This document shows, piece by piece, positions 1-5,851 of a stretch of DNA of 7,163 nucleotides. The stretch comes from an uncultured Clostridia bacterium. Lineage in GTDB: Bacteria; Bacillota; Clostridia; Oscillospirales; Ruminococcaceae. Position numbers and translations under genes: made by a program. The notes under the pieces are model-generated. The model searched no databases and was not told the origin of the DNA. It worked only from the letters and a program-made list of their open reading frames with translations. Position 1 is the first letter of the stretch. Each line of letters starts with the position of its first letter. The stretch covers positions 1-7,163 of the forward strand of contig CALMXN010000055.1 in the NCBI GenBank assembly GCA_937871145.1, written 5' to 3'.

Positions 1-25
1 GTTCAGACGTGTGCTCTTCCGATCT
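1..25 (+). other. Illumina TruSeq adapter remnant (not genomic)
   Basis: These 25 bases equal, from memory, the last 25 bases of the standard 34-base TruSeq read-2 adapter, ending in the characteristic GCTCTTCCGATCT. They lie exactly at the left edge, as expected for an untrimmed adapter left at the end of an assembled contig. Genuine sequence therefore starts at about position 26, and nothing biological should be read from this stretch. Confidence 0.96.
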
Positions 26-85
26 TCATAACCATATACTTTAAAAATTGTTAAGTTTCCATGTCCCCATATTTGGTACTAACTG

Positions 86-114
86 TTGATTTTTTCAAAT
101 AAAGGTTGTATAAT
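86..114 (+). promoter_or_regulatory. Sigma-A-type promoter of the dcw operon
   Basis: A -35 box TTGATT (86-91) and a perfect -10 box TATAAT (109-114) are separated by 17 nt, the optimal spacing for the housekeeping sigma factor. Transcription should start at about 120-122, giving a leader of roughly 57 nt before the mraZ TTG start. The expected start point coincides with the first GTGG box of the MraZ operator, so bound MraZ would sit on the initiating polymerase. This is the best promoter in the window and probably drives the whole cluster. The 60 bases upstream (26-85) are A/T-rich and show no gene. Confidence 0.85.
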
Positions 115-120
115 AATGAC

Positions 121-150
121 ATGGTGGTGGAAAGTGGTTCAAAGTGGTGT
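121..150 (+). promoter_or_regulatory. MraZ operator: three 10-bp-spaced GTGG boxes
   Basis: Two perfect AAAGTGG-N3 units lie at 131-140 and 141-150, preceded by a weaker unit ATGGTGG-N3 at 121-130. The GTGG cores at 124, 134 and 144 are exactly 10 bp apart, so they lie on one face of the helix. MraZ proteins are known to bind short direct repeats with a TGGG or GTGG core at about 10-bp period upstream of their own gene; AAAGTG-type boxes are described for Mollicutes. The position just downstream of the -10 box and upstream of mraZ fits autoregulation. Binding itself is inferred. Confidence 0.85.
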
Positions 151-163
151 CAAAACCCAAAAA

Positions 164-170
164 AGGAGGT
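164..170 (+). promoter_or_regulatory. mraZ ribosome binding site (decides the TTG start)
   Basis: AGGAGGT is a near-perfect Shine-Dalgarno sequence ending 7 nt before the in-frame TTG at 178. The ATG codons at 190 and 196 lie 19 and 25 nt away, too far for normal initiation from this site, and no other Shine-Dalgarno sequence precedes them. The site therefore favours TTG as the mraZ start. Confidence 0.8.
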
Positions 171-177
171 GGACAGA

Positions 178-609
178 TTGTCAAGTGGAATGTTAATGGG
201 AACTTATACACATAATATGGATGTCAAGGGCAGAATGAATTTCTCAACCAAACTCAGAGAAATCCTCGGCGATGTGTTCATCATTACAAAAGGGCTTGAC
301 GGCTGTCTTTTCGTTTACTCCACCGAAGGCTTTGAAGAACTTGCTAATAAAATAAGACAGGTTCCATTATCAAAGGGACGTGAGCTTCAGAGATTCTTTA
401 TGGCTGGTGCCTGCGAAGTTGAAGCTGATAAGCAGGGAAGAATTTTAATCCCTCAGACACTTCGTGATTATGCAGGACTTGAAAAGGATATTATAGTAAT
501 AGGCGCTTCAACCAGAGCAGAAATCTGGGACAAGGCTAAATGGGATAAGTTCAATGAGGACTTCACTTCCAACAAGCTTGAAGAAGCAATGGAAGGTATA
601 GATTTTTAA
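178..609 (+). CDS. mraZ: Transcriptional regulator MraZ
   Basis: MraZ is a DNA-binding protein of the AbrB/SpoVT superfamily that forms ring-shaped oligomers and regulates the dcw cluster from its first position. With the TTG start the product is 143 aa, the usual family length. The two half-domains each show the D-x-x-G-R signature, DVKGR at residues 15-19 and DKQGR at 84-88, the second followed by the typical ILIPQTLR. The N-terminal MLMGTYTHNMDVKGR matches the family's MFMGEYxHxxDxKGR pattern. In the first repeat, the segment after KGR reads MNFSTKLRE, so the usual proline of the P-x-K-x-R stretch is replaced by Ser23. TTG is chosen because AGGAGGT lies 7 nt upstream; ATG 190 would give 139 aa and remains possible. 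A longer reading frame reaches back to 106, but that start is inside the -10 box. The gene lies directly behind its probable operator and 18 nt before rsmH. Confidence 0.96.
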   Translation: MSSGMLMGTYTHNMDVKGRMNFSTKLREILGDVFIITKGLDGCLFVYSTEGFEELANKIRQVPLSKGRELQRFFMAGACEVEADKQGRILIPQTLRDYAGLEKDIIVIGASTRAEIWDKAKWDKFNEDFTSNKLEEAMEGIDF

Positions 610-627
610 GCGAAAGGGAATTCAAAA

Positions 628-1554
628 GTGGAATTTAAACATATATCTGTTTTATTAAATGAGAGTATTGAAGGCTTAAATATAAATCCCGACGGAATAT
701 ATGTTGACGCAACAGCTGGCGGAGCTGGCCATTCAAGAGAAATTGCCAAGCATCTTGATGGTGGAAGACTCATCGCTATTGACCGCGACCCTACAGCAGT
801 AGAAGTAGCTAAAGGAAGGCTGCAGGAATTTAACGCAACAGTAGTAAAAAGCAATTACTCGGAAATTGATGAGGTCTTGAAAAATCTTGATATTGATAAG
901 GTTGATGGCGTTCTTCTTGATTTAGGTGTATCCTCCTATCAGCTTGATACAGGGGAACGAGGTTTCTCGTATCACGTTGATGCACCGCTTGATATGAGAA
1001 TGAGTCAGGAAGGCACATCAGCCTACGATATAATAAATAACTATTCTTATGAACAACTTTCACAAATTATTTTTGAGTTTGGTGAAGAGAAATTCTCAAG
1101 AAGCATTGCTTCAAGGATTGTAAAGCAAAGGGAAAATGCACCAATAAAAACAACGCTTGAGCTTGCAGAAATAATTAAAGAAAGTGTTCCGGCAAAAGTA
1201 AGAAGAGAAAAAAATCCTTGCAAAAAAACTTTTCAGGCAATAAGAATTGCAGTCAACAATGAATTTGAGCATCTGTCAACTGGGCTTGATAAAGCTTTTT
1301 CAGTATTAAAGCCAGGTGGAAGACTTGCAGTTATAACCTTCCATTCACTTGAAGACAGAATAGTAAAGCAAAGGTTTGCAGGATGGTGTAAGGGATGTAT
1401 TTGTCCGCCGGATTTCCCACAGTGTATATGCGGGAAGAAGCCACAGGGACAATTAATAAATAAAAAGCCAATAGAAGCTACACAGGAAGAACTTGAAAAT
1501 AACAACAGAAGCAGAAGTGCAAAATTAAGGGTTATAGAAAGAATAGGGGAGTGA
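628..1554 (+). CDS. rsmH: 16S rRNA (cytosine-1402-N4)-methyltransferase RsmH (MraW)
   Basis: RsmH uses S-adenosylmethionine to methylate N4 of C1402 in the 16S rRNA P-site region, which tunes start-codon choice and decoding fidelity. The 308-aa product has the normal length. It begins MEFKHISVLLNES, matching the family's HxSVLLxE start. It then shows the SAM-binding DATAGGAGHS (27-36), the acidic strand IAIDRDP (to residue 55), LLDLGVSS (96-103), the helix KKTFQAIRIAVNNE, and TFHSLEDR (237-244). A cysteine-rich segment follows (Cys254, 257, 259, 266, 268), then a basic C-terminal RSRSAKLRVIER. The start is GTG with a modest AAAGGG ribosome binding site about 9 nt upstream. The gene follows mraZ by 18 nt and ends 5 nt before ftsL, so it is cotranscribed with both. 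Confidence 0.97.
   Translation: MEFKHISVLLNESIEGLNINPDGIYVDATAGGAGHSREIAKHLDGGRLIAIDRDPTAVEVAKGRLQEFNATVVKSNYSEIDEVLKNLDIDKVDGVLLDLGVSSYQLDTGERGFSYHVDAPLDMRMSQEGTSAYDIINNYSYEQLSQIIFEFGEEKFSRSIASRIVKQRENAPIKTTLELAEIIKESVPAKVRREKNPCKKTFQAIRIAVNNEFEHLSTGLDKAFSVLKPGGRLAVITFHSLEDRIVKQRFAGWCKGCICPPDFPQCICGKKPQGQLINKKPIEATQEELENNNRSRSAKLRVIERIGE
1546..1551 (+). promoter_or_regulatory. ftsL ribosome binding site (decides ATG 1560)
   Basis: GGGGAG overlaps the end of rsmH and ends 8 nt before the ATG at 1560. The in-frame GTG at 1551 would touch this site with no spacing, so ATG 1560 is the functional start. Confidence 0.7.
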
Positions 1555-1559
1555 CAAAA

Positions 1560-2030
1560 ATGGCAAAAGTAAATAATCTTGCGTATGATTATTCGATTTA
1601 TGAAAATCTGCCACAGAAGCAACCTGAAAAGAAAATTCAGGTTAAAAAGAATACTGCAGATATCCACACGGTTTCAGCTACCAAATCATTTGTTACTGCC
1701 GTTGCTGCTCTTTGCCTTCTTTGTGCGATTCTTTACGGAAAGGTTCAGATAAGCCAGATGTATGGTGAGGCTTCAGATATGAACAAACAGCTTGATAATA
1801 TCAACACTGCAAATGCTTCAATGGAAACTGAGCTGGAATCCAAAACTTCCATACAATCTATTGAAGATTATGCCGTTAATACATTGGGTTTAAAGAAGCT
1901 TGACAATAATCAGAAGGATTACGTCCAGGTTCAGAAGGAAAACAAAATCGAGGTTGTACAGGAAGATGACAACGCTTTTGTTTCAATAAAAAACTGGTTT
2001 AAAGGCGCTTTGGAATATATTGGAGCATAA
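1560..2030 (+). CDS. ftsL: FtsL-type cell division protein
   Basis: The product is a 156-aa bitopic membrane protein of the FtsL/DivIC kind, which bridges the septal synthase (FtsW and its PBP) to the divisome. Visible parts are a charged cytoplasmic N-terminus of about 42 residues rich in Lys, one hydrophobic segment at about 43-60 (SFVTAVAALCLLCAILYG), and a polar, heptad-like stretch at about 65-100 suggestive of a coiled coil. After that comes an IEDYAVNTLGL segment (101-111), which resembles the conserved region just after the FtsL coiled coil. FtsL is very divergent in sequence, so the assignment rests mainly on topology, size and position between rsmH and the PBP gene, where ftsL normally sits. 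The gene starts 5 nt after rsmH, implying coupled translation. DivIC is the main alternative. Confidence 0.82.
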   Translation: MAKVNNLAYDYSIYENLPQKQPEKKIQVKKNTADIHTVSATKSFVTAVAALCLLCAILYGKVQISQMYGEASDMNKQLDNINTANASMETELESKTSIQSIEDYAVNTLGLKKLDNNQKDYVQVQKENKIEVVQEDDNAFVSIKNWFKGALEYIGA

Positions 2031-2046
2031 TGAATAAAATATATTG

Positions 2047-2075
2047 TTGAGAGAGTTAAGCTATTCCCACATATT
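2047..2075 (+). promoter_or_regulatory. Possible weak internal promoter before the PBP gene
   Basis: TTGAGA (2047-2052) matches 5 of 6 bases of the -35 consensus, and CATATT (2070-2075) matches 4 of 6 of the -10 consensus, with 17 nt between. It lies in the only sizeable gap of the cluster and could supply extra transcription of the PBP, murE and murF genes. A/T-rich DNA yields such matches by chance, and the site overlaps the inverted repeats described separately, so it is tentative. Confidence 0.3.
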
Positions 2076-2111
2076 TCACATCTTAAAATAGTGGGCAATT
2101 AGACTTAGCTT
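2058..2111 (+). repeat. Nested inverted repeats in the ftsL-PBP gap
   Basis: An inner hairpin pairs CCCAC (2066-2070) plus TATTT (2072-2076), with A2071 bulged, against AAATA (2086-2090) plus GTGGG (2091-2095), leaving a 9-nt loop. An outer pair, AAGCTA (2058-2063) with TAGCTT (2106-2111), brackets it, with unpaired bases between. The structure lies in the 114-nt leader of the PBP gene, ending 20 nt before its Shine-Dalgarno sequence. No run of T directly follows the stem, so it is not a standard intrinsic terminator. It may be an RNA processing or stability element, a protein-binding site, or chance. Confidence 0.45.
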
Positions 2112-2131
2112 TCTTTGTATAAAAAGCTGAT

Positions 2132-2137
2132 AAGGAG
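2132..2137 (+). promoter_or_regulatory. PBP gene ribosome binding site (decides ATG 2145)
   Basis: AAGGAG ends 7 nt before ATG 2145, an ideal spacing. The upstream in-frame TTG at 2115 has no ribosome binding site and would place this Shine-Dalgarno sequence inside the coding region. Confidence 0.8.
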
Positions 2138-2144
2138 ATTACTT

Positions 2145-4364
2145 ATGTCGGAAAAATCAACAGCCAGTATGCGAAGAAGATTATTTGGCGTTATAGGTTT
2201 AGTGATTGTTTTGTTTACTGTAACAATTATATCAAATCTTATAGTGATTTCAATAAAAGATAACAACAAATATCAGAATCTTGCGAATAATCAGCAGTTT
2301 GCAAGCAGAACAATTCATGCAAACCGTGGAACCATAAAGGACACTAACGGACAGATCATTGCACAGAGTGCTACTGTATATAATGTCTTTATTGACCCTG
2401 TTACATATAAAAAATATGATACAAAGAAGCACGATTTAATTCTTAGTACCCTTTCAGAAACTCTTGAAGTAGATAAAGAAAAGATAGAAAAGTATCTTTC
2501 AAAGAACAGTGGGTATGAGGTCGTAAAGAGAAAAGTTGAAAAAAGCACAGCAGATAAAATCAGGGAATTCATTAAAAAAGAAAAAATCGCAAGTATCGGA
2601 TGCGATCCTGATACTCTAAGATATTACCCACAGAACGATCTTGCCGCCAGTGTAATAGGTTTTACAAATTATGACGGAAATGGTATATATGGCATAGAAA
2701 AGCAATATGATGAATTTTTAACAGGAATAGATGGAAGAATAGTATCAGCAAAGGACGCTATGGGTCATCAGATGCCATATCGTTATGAGCAGAGCTTTGA
2801 TGCACAGGACGGAAACTCACTCGTTCTTAACATTGATCTTGTTTTACAGCATTATGTAGAAAAGGAACTTAAAAAAGCAGTAACTTCAAATATGGCAAGA
2901 AACCGTGGCTGTGCAATCGTAATGAATTGTAAGACAGGACAGATTCTTGCAATGGCAACAGAACCTGACTTTGATCTGAATAATCCAAGAGAAATAACAG
3001 ACCCGACAGTAAAAGCAGCTTTAAGCAAGCTGTCTGGTGATGAACTTACAAAGCAGACAAGTGCTGCATGGGATAAACAATGGAAAAATAAAGCTATTAC
3101 AGAGCTTTATAACCCTGGTTCAGTTTTCAAGGTAGTAACAGGCTCAGCAGCTCTTGAAGAAAAAGTCATTGATCTAAACACAAAGTTCCATTGCTCTGGT
3201 GGTGTCACAATTGGCGGAAAGCATATAAGCTGTTGGAAGCCAGAGGGACACGGAACACAGAATTTTGTTAAGGCAATGACCAACTCCTGCAACCCAGCTT
3301 TTATGGATATCGGTCAGCGTCTTGGCGTGCACAAGTTCAGTCAGTACCTTAAGTCATATGGCATAACAGAGCCTTCAGGAATCGACCTTCCAGGAGAAGC
3401 TACCAGTATCGTACGTGGCGAAAATGTAATGACAACCCTTGACCTCGCAGTAAGCTCATTCGGTCAGTCATTGAAAATAACACCTTTGGAAATGATTACA
3501 GCATATGCTGCCGTTGTAAATGGTGGAAAGCTTGTTACTCCTTACGTAGTAAATCGTGTTGTTGACTCAAACAACAATGTTATAAAGCAATATGAGCCTG
3601 TTATCAAAAGACAGGTTATATCAGAAGAAACTTCAAAGACAATGAGGGAAACCCTTGAATCTGTTGTTATAACAAACGGTGGAAGCAACGCATACATTCA
3701 GGGTTATCGTATTGGCGGTAAATCAGGAACATCACAGAAAATTGATGAGTATGGACCTGTCGAAGGAAAAAATATTTATGTTTCTTCATATGTTGGTTTT
3801 GCACCTGCAAACGATCCTGAAATTATTATGCTTGTTATGGTTGATGAGCCAAAGGGAGGAAAATATTTCGGAAGCTTGGTTGCAGCGCCAGTTGTATCAA
3901 CAGTATTTGAAGAAGCTCTCCCTTATCTTGGTTACTTTAAGGAATATACACAGGAAGAATACAGTAAACTTAATGTAGTAGTACCTAGTGTTATTGGAAA
4001 AGACACAGCAAAGGCTGTTGAAACTTTAAAATCACTGTATGTTAATCCACAGGTAGTAGGCAGTGGCACAAAGATTGTTAAGCAGATTCCGGCAGCAGGT
4101 GCGAAAATGCCTAAGAACGGAAAAATATATCTGTTCACAGAGGAAAATCTCAATGAACAGCTTGCAAATGTACCTGATGTTACAAATATGAGTCTTCAGG
4201 ATGCAAATAAAGCAATAACAAATGCAGGACTGAACTTTATGGCAACAGGTGGTGCGGCAAACAGCCCGGGTGCATTTGCTGTATCTCAGACAGGTAAAGG
4301 GCAGAAGTTGCCGAAGGGCTCTGTAGTAGAAGTAAAATTTGTTACCAACAACGAAACAGGCTGA
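2145..4364 (+). CDS. Class B penicillin-binding protein (FtsI/SpoVD family) with two PASTA domains
   Basis: This is a monofunctional D,D-transpeptidase that crosslinks peptidoglycan stem peptides outside the membrane, normally with an FtsW/RodA-type partner. The 739-aa product has a short basic N-terminus (RRR at 10-12) and one membrane anchor at about 13-37. A PBP dimerisation domain opens with RGTIKDTNG (61-69). In the transpeptidase domain the catalytic motifs are intact: SVFK (Ser326 nucleophile, Lys329), SCN (381-383) and KSGT (526-529). Two PASTA domains end the protein, at about 611-667 and 675-734. These are known in other PBPs and kinases to bind muropeptides or beta-lactams, or to stabilise the fold. 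Position in the dcw cluster supports septal synthesis, as for FtsI, PBP2B or PBP2x. SpoVD, the spore-cortex paralogue, sits in the same place in many Clostridia and usually has one PASTA domain, so the precise subtype is undecided. murE follows after 22 nt. Confidence 0.95.
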   Translation: MSEKSTASMRRRLFGVIGLVIVLFTVTIISNLIVISIKDNNKYQNLANNQQFASRTIHANRGTIKDTNGQIIAQSATVYNVFIDPVTYKKYDTKKHDLILSTLSETLEVDKEKIEKYLSKNSGYEVVKRKVEKSTADKIREFIKKEKIASIGCDPDTLRYYPQNDLAASVIGFTNYDGNGIYGIEKQYDEFLTGIDGRIVSAKDAMGHQMPYRYEQSFDAQDGNSLVLNIDLVLQHYVEKELKKAVTSNMARNRGCAIVMNCKTGQILAMATEPDFDLNNPREITDPTVKAALSKLSGDELTKQTSAAWDKQWKNKAITELYNPGSVFKVVTGSAALEEKVIDLNTKFHCSGGVTIGGKHISCWKPEGHGTQNFVKAMTNSCNPAFMDIGQRLGVHKFSQYLKSYGITEPSGIDLPGEATSIVRGENVMTTLDLAVSSFGQSLKITPLEMITAYAAVVNGGKLVTPYVVNRVVDSNNNVIKQYEPVIKRQVISEETSKTMRETLESVVITNGGSNAYIQGYRIGGKSGTSQKIDEYGPVEGKNIYVSSYVGFAPANDPEIIMLVMVDEPKGGKYFGSLVAAPVVSTVFEEALPYLGYFKEYTQEEYSKLNVVVPSVIGKDTAKAVETLKSLYVNPQVVGSGTKIVKQIPAAGAKMPKNGKIYLFTEENLNEQLANVPDVTNMSLQDANKAITNAGLNFMATGGAANSPGAFAVSQTGKGQKLPKGSVVEVKFVTNNETG

Positions 4365-4368
4365 TTAA

Positions 4369-4385
4369 CAGAAGGAGGCTTTCTG
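4369..4385 (+). promoter_or_regulatory. murE ribosome binding site within a small inverted repeat
   Basis: AAGGAGG (4372-4378) lies 8 nt before ATG 4387 and is a strong Shine-Dalgarno sequence. It is flanked by CAGAA (4369-4373) and TTCTG (4381-4385), which are exact reverse complements. The mRNA could fold into a 5-bp hairpin with GGAGG in the loop, just ahead of the start codon. The ribosome binding site is secure; any effect of the hairpin is inferred. Confidence 0.7.
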
Positions 4386-4386
4386 A

Positions 4387-5832
4387 ATGAAGCTTCATAC
4401 ATTACTACATGGAATTGTACTTACAAATTTACCGGACATAGAAATCAGTTCTATAACATCAGATTCTCATAATGTCAGTGAGGGTTCATTGTTCGTCTGT
4501 ATAAAAGGAAATAACTTTGACGGACATGATTTCGCACAGCAGATGATTGAAAATGGTGCTAAAGTAATAGTATGTGAAAGAGATTTAGGACTTGAAAATC
4601 AGGTGATTGTTCCAAACACAAGAATAGCTTATGCATATATCTGTGCAAACTGGTTTGATCATCCTGAAAAGAAGCTGAAAATCATTGGCGTTACCGGAAC
4701 AAACGGAAAAACAACAATAACTACAGTTCTTCAGAAGGTTATTACAGCCTGCGGTAAGAAGACAGGCCTTAGCGGCACAAGCCATAATGGTATCGGTGAT
4801 AAGGTTATGCAGACAGAGAGAACGACTCCTGAATCATATGACCTTTTTAAATTGCTAAGGCAGATGGTTGATGAGGGGTGCGAGTATGTTTCTATGGAAG
4901 TTTCCTCTCAGGCACTTGAACAGCACAGAACAGATCCAATAAATTATGCAGCTACTATATTCACTAATTTAACACAGGATCATCTTGATGTTCACGGCAC
5001 GATGGAGAATTATTATCAGGCAAAAAAGCTGATATTCAAATCCTGCAACTTTGCAATCATCAATGCTGATGACGAAGCAGGAAGAAGATATTTTGTAGAG
5101 ATTAATTGCCCAAAATATTCATATACTATTGAAAATAAGGGCGATTATTATACAGATTGTGTAAAGCTTTCAGCAGACGGCAGTACATTCTGGTTTTCCG
5201 ACGGTATCAGAACATTCCACGTGAGCCTGATAATGCCTGGTTATTTCAATGTTTCAAATATGGCAGCTGTAATAGCCTGCTGTGATAAGCTTGACTTTGA
5301 TGTGAACAAGGTTATTGAAGTGATTTCTGCATATAAAGGCGTAAAGGGTAGAGCAGAAGTTCTTGAAACCAACACAGACTTCAAGATAATCTGTGATTAT
5401 GCACATACACCTGATGCACTTGAAAAAATACTTACAAATATCAGAGCAGTAACAAAAGAAAGGCTTATATGTCTTTTTGGATGCGGTGGGAACAGGGACA
5501 GAAAGAAGCGCCCTATTATGGCCTCAATTGCCGCAAAAAGCAGTGATTATGTTATTGTCACATCTGATAATCCAAGAAATGAAGACCCTGATGAGATAAT
5601 AAAAGAAGTTGTAACAGGCTTTGAAAACACTGATACGCCATACTATACAGAAGCAGACAGACGACTGGCTATATACCACGCTTTGAAAATTGCACAGAAA
5701 GGTGATATAATATTACTTGCAGGAAAAGGTCACGAGGATTATCAGGTTCTTGCGAATGAAACAAAAATTCATTTTGATGAGCGGGAGGCTGTGGCAGAAG
5801 GACTTGAACTTCTGAAAAATGGGCAGTTGTAA
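4387..5832 (+). CDS. murE: UDP-N-acetylmuramoyl-L-alanyl-D-glutamate--2,6-diaminopimelate ligase MurE
   Basis: MurE is a cytoplasmic ATP-dependent ligase that adds the third residue to the peptidoglycan precursor UDP-MurNAc-L-Ala-D-Glu. The 481-aa product shows the three Mur ligase domains. The N-terminal UDP-binding domain includes FDGHDF (44-49). The central ATPase domain has the P-loop GVTGTNGKTT (101-110, Lys108), the substrate loop TTPES (146-150), EVSSQALEQHR (from 171), and AKKLIF with the lysine expected to be carbamylated (Lys213). The C-terminal domain has YAHTPD (338-343), GCGGNRDR (365-372), DNPRNEDP (394-401) and GKGHE (446-450). DNPR is the established signature of meso-diaminopimelate-adding enzymes, as opposed to lysine-adding ones, so the wall is predicted to be DAP-type. 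Length is slightly below the commonest 485-500 aa but complete. The gene sits 22 nt after the PBP gene and 19 nt before murF. Confidence 0.97.
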   Translation: MKLHTLLHGIVLTNLPDIEISSITSDSHNVSEGSLFVCIKGNNFDGHDFAQQMIENGAKVIVCERDLGLENQVIVPNTRIAYAYICANWFDHPEKKLKIIGVTGTNGKTTITTVLQKVITACGKKTGLSGTSHNGIGDKVMQTERTTPESYDLFKLLRQMVDEGCEYVSMEVSSQALEQHRTDPINYAATIFTNLTQDHLDVHGTMENYYQAKKLIFKSCNFAIINADDEAGRRYFVEINCPKYSYTIENKGDYYTDCVKLSADGSTFWFSDGIRTFHVSLIMPGYFNVSNMAAVIACCDKLDFDVNKVIEVISAYKGVKGRAEVLETNTDFKIICDYAHTPDALEKILTNIRAVTKERLICLFGCGGNRDRKKRPIMASIAAKSSDYVIVTSDNPRNEDPDEIIKEVVTGFENTDTPYYTEADRRLAIYHALKIAQKGDIILLAGKGHEDYQVLANETKIHFDEREAVAEGLELLKNGQL

Positions 5833-5851
5833 ATAAAGAAATGAGGATTTT

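Noticed and set aside
106..177. Longer mraZ reading frame starting at TTG 106 or ATG 121
   Set aside because: TTG 106 lies inside the -10 box and ATG 121 sits at the predicted transcription start without a ribosome binding site. The added residues overlap the operator repeats and have no counterpart in the MraZ family.
172..182. Mini hairpin GACA-gat-TGTC over the mraZ TTG start
   Set aside because: It has only four base pairs with a 3-nt loop, which is too weak to support a regulatory claim.
1551..1559. GTG 1551 as the ftsL start
   Set aside because: The Shine-Dalgarno sequence GGGGAG runs into this codon, while ATG 1560 has the normal 8-nt spacing.
1233..1667. Minus-strand open frames, including 1233-1667, 3932-4153 and 5936-6280
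   Set aside because: They lie opposite strongly conserved coding regions, lack recognisable domains and are explained as shadows of the + strand genes.
2033..2080. Sporulation sigma-E-type promoter before the PBP gene
   Set aside because: ATATT-like and CATA-like elements are present, but none are separated by the required 14-15 nt or so.
2066..2111. Intrinsic terminator after ftsL
   Set aside because: The stem is A/T-rich in its upper half, and the bases directly after GTGGG are CAATTAGACT, with no run of T. The downstream genes also belong to the same cluster.
2115..2144. TTG 2115 as the PBP start, and TATAAA (2118-2123) as a promoter -10
   Set aside because: ATG 2145 has AAGGAG at ideal spacing. 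TATAAA lacks a -35 box at 16-18 nt and would start transcription at the ribosome binding site.
3679..3978. Out-of-frame + strand open frame within the PBP gene
   Set aside because: It overlaps the KSGT region of the transpeptidase domain, which is clearly coding in the other frame, and its product resembles no known protein.
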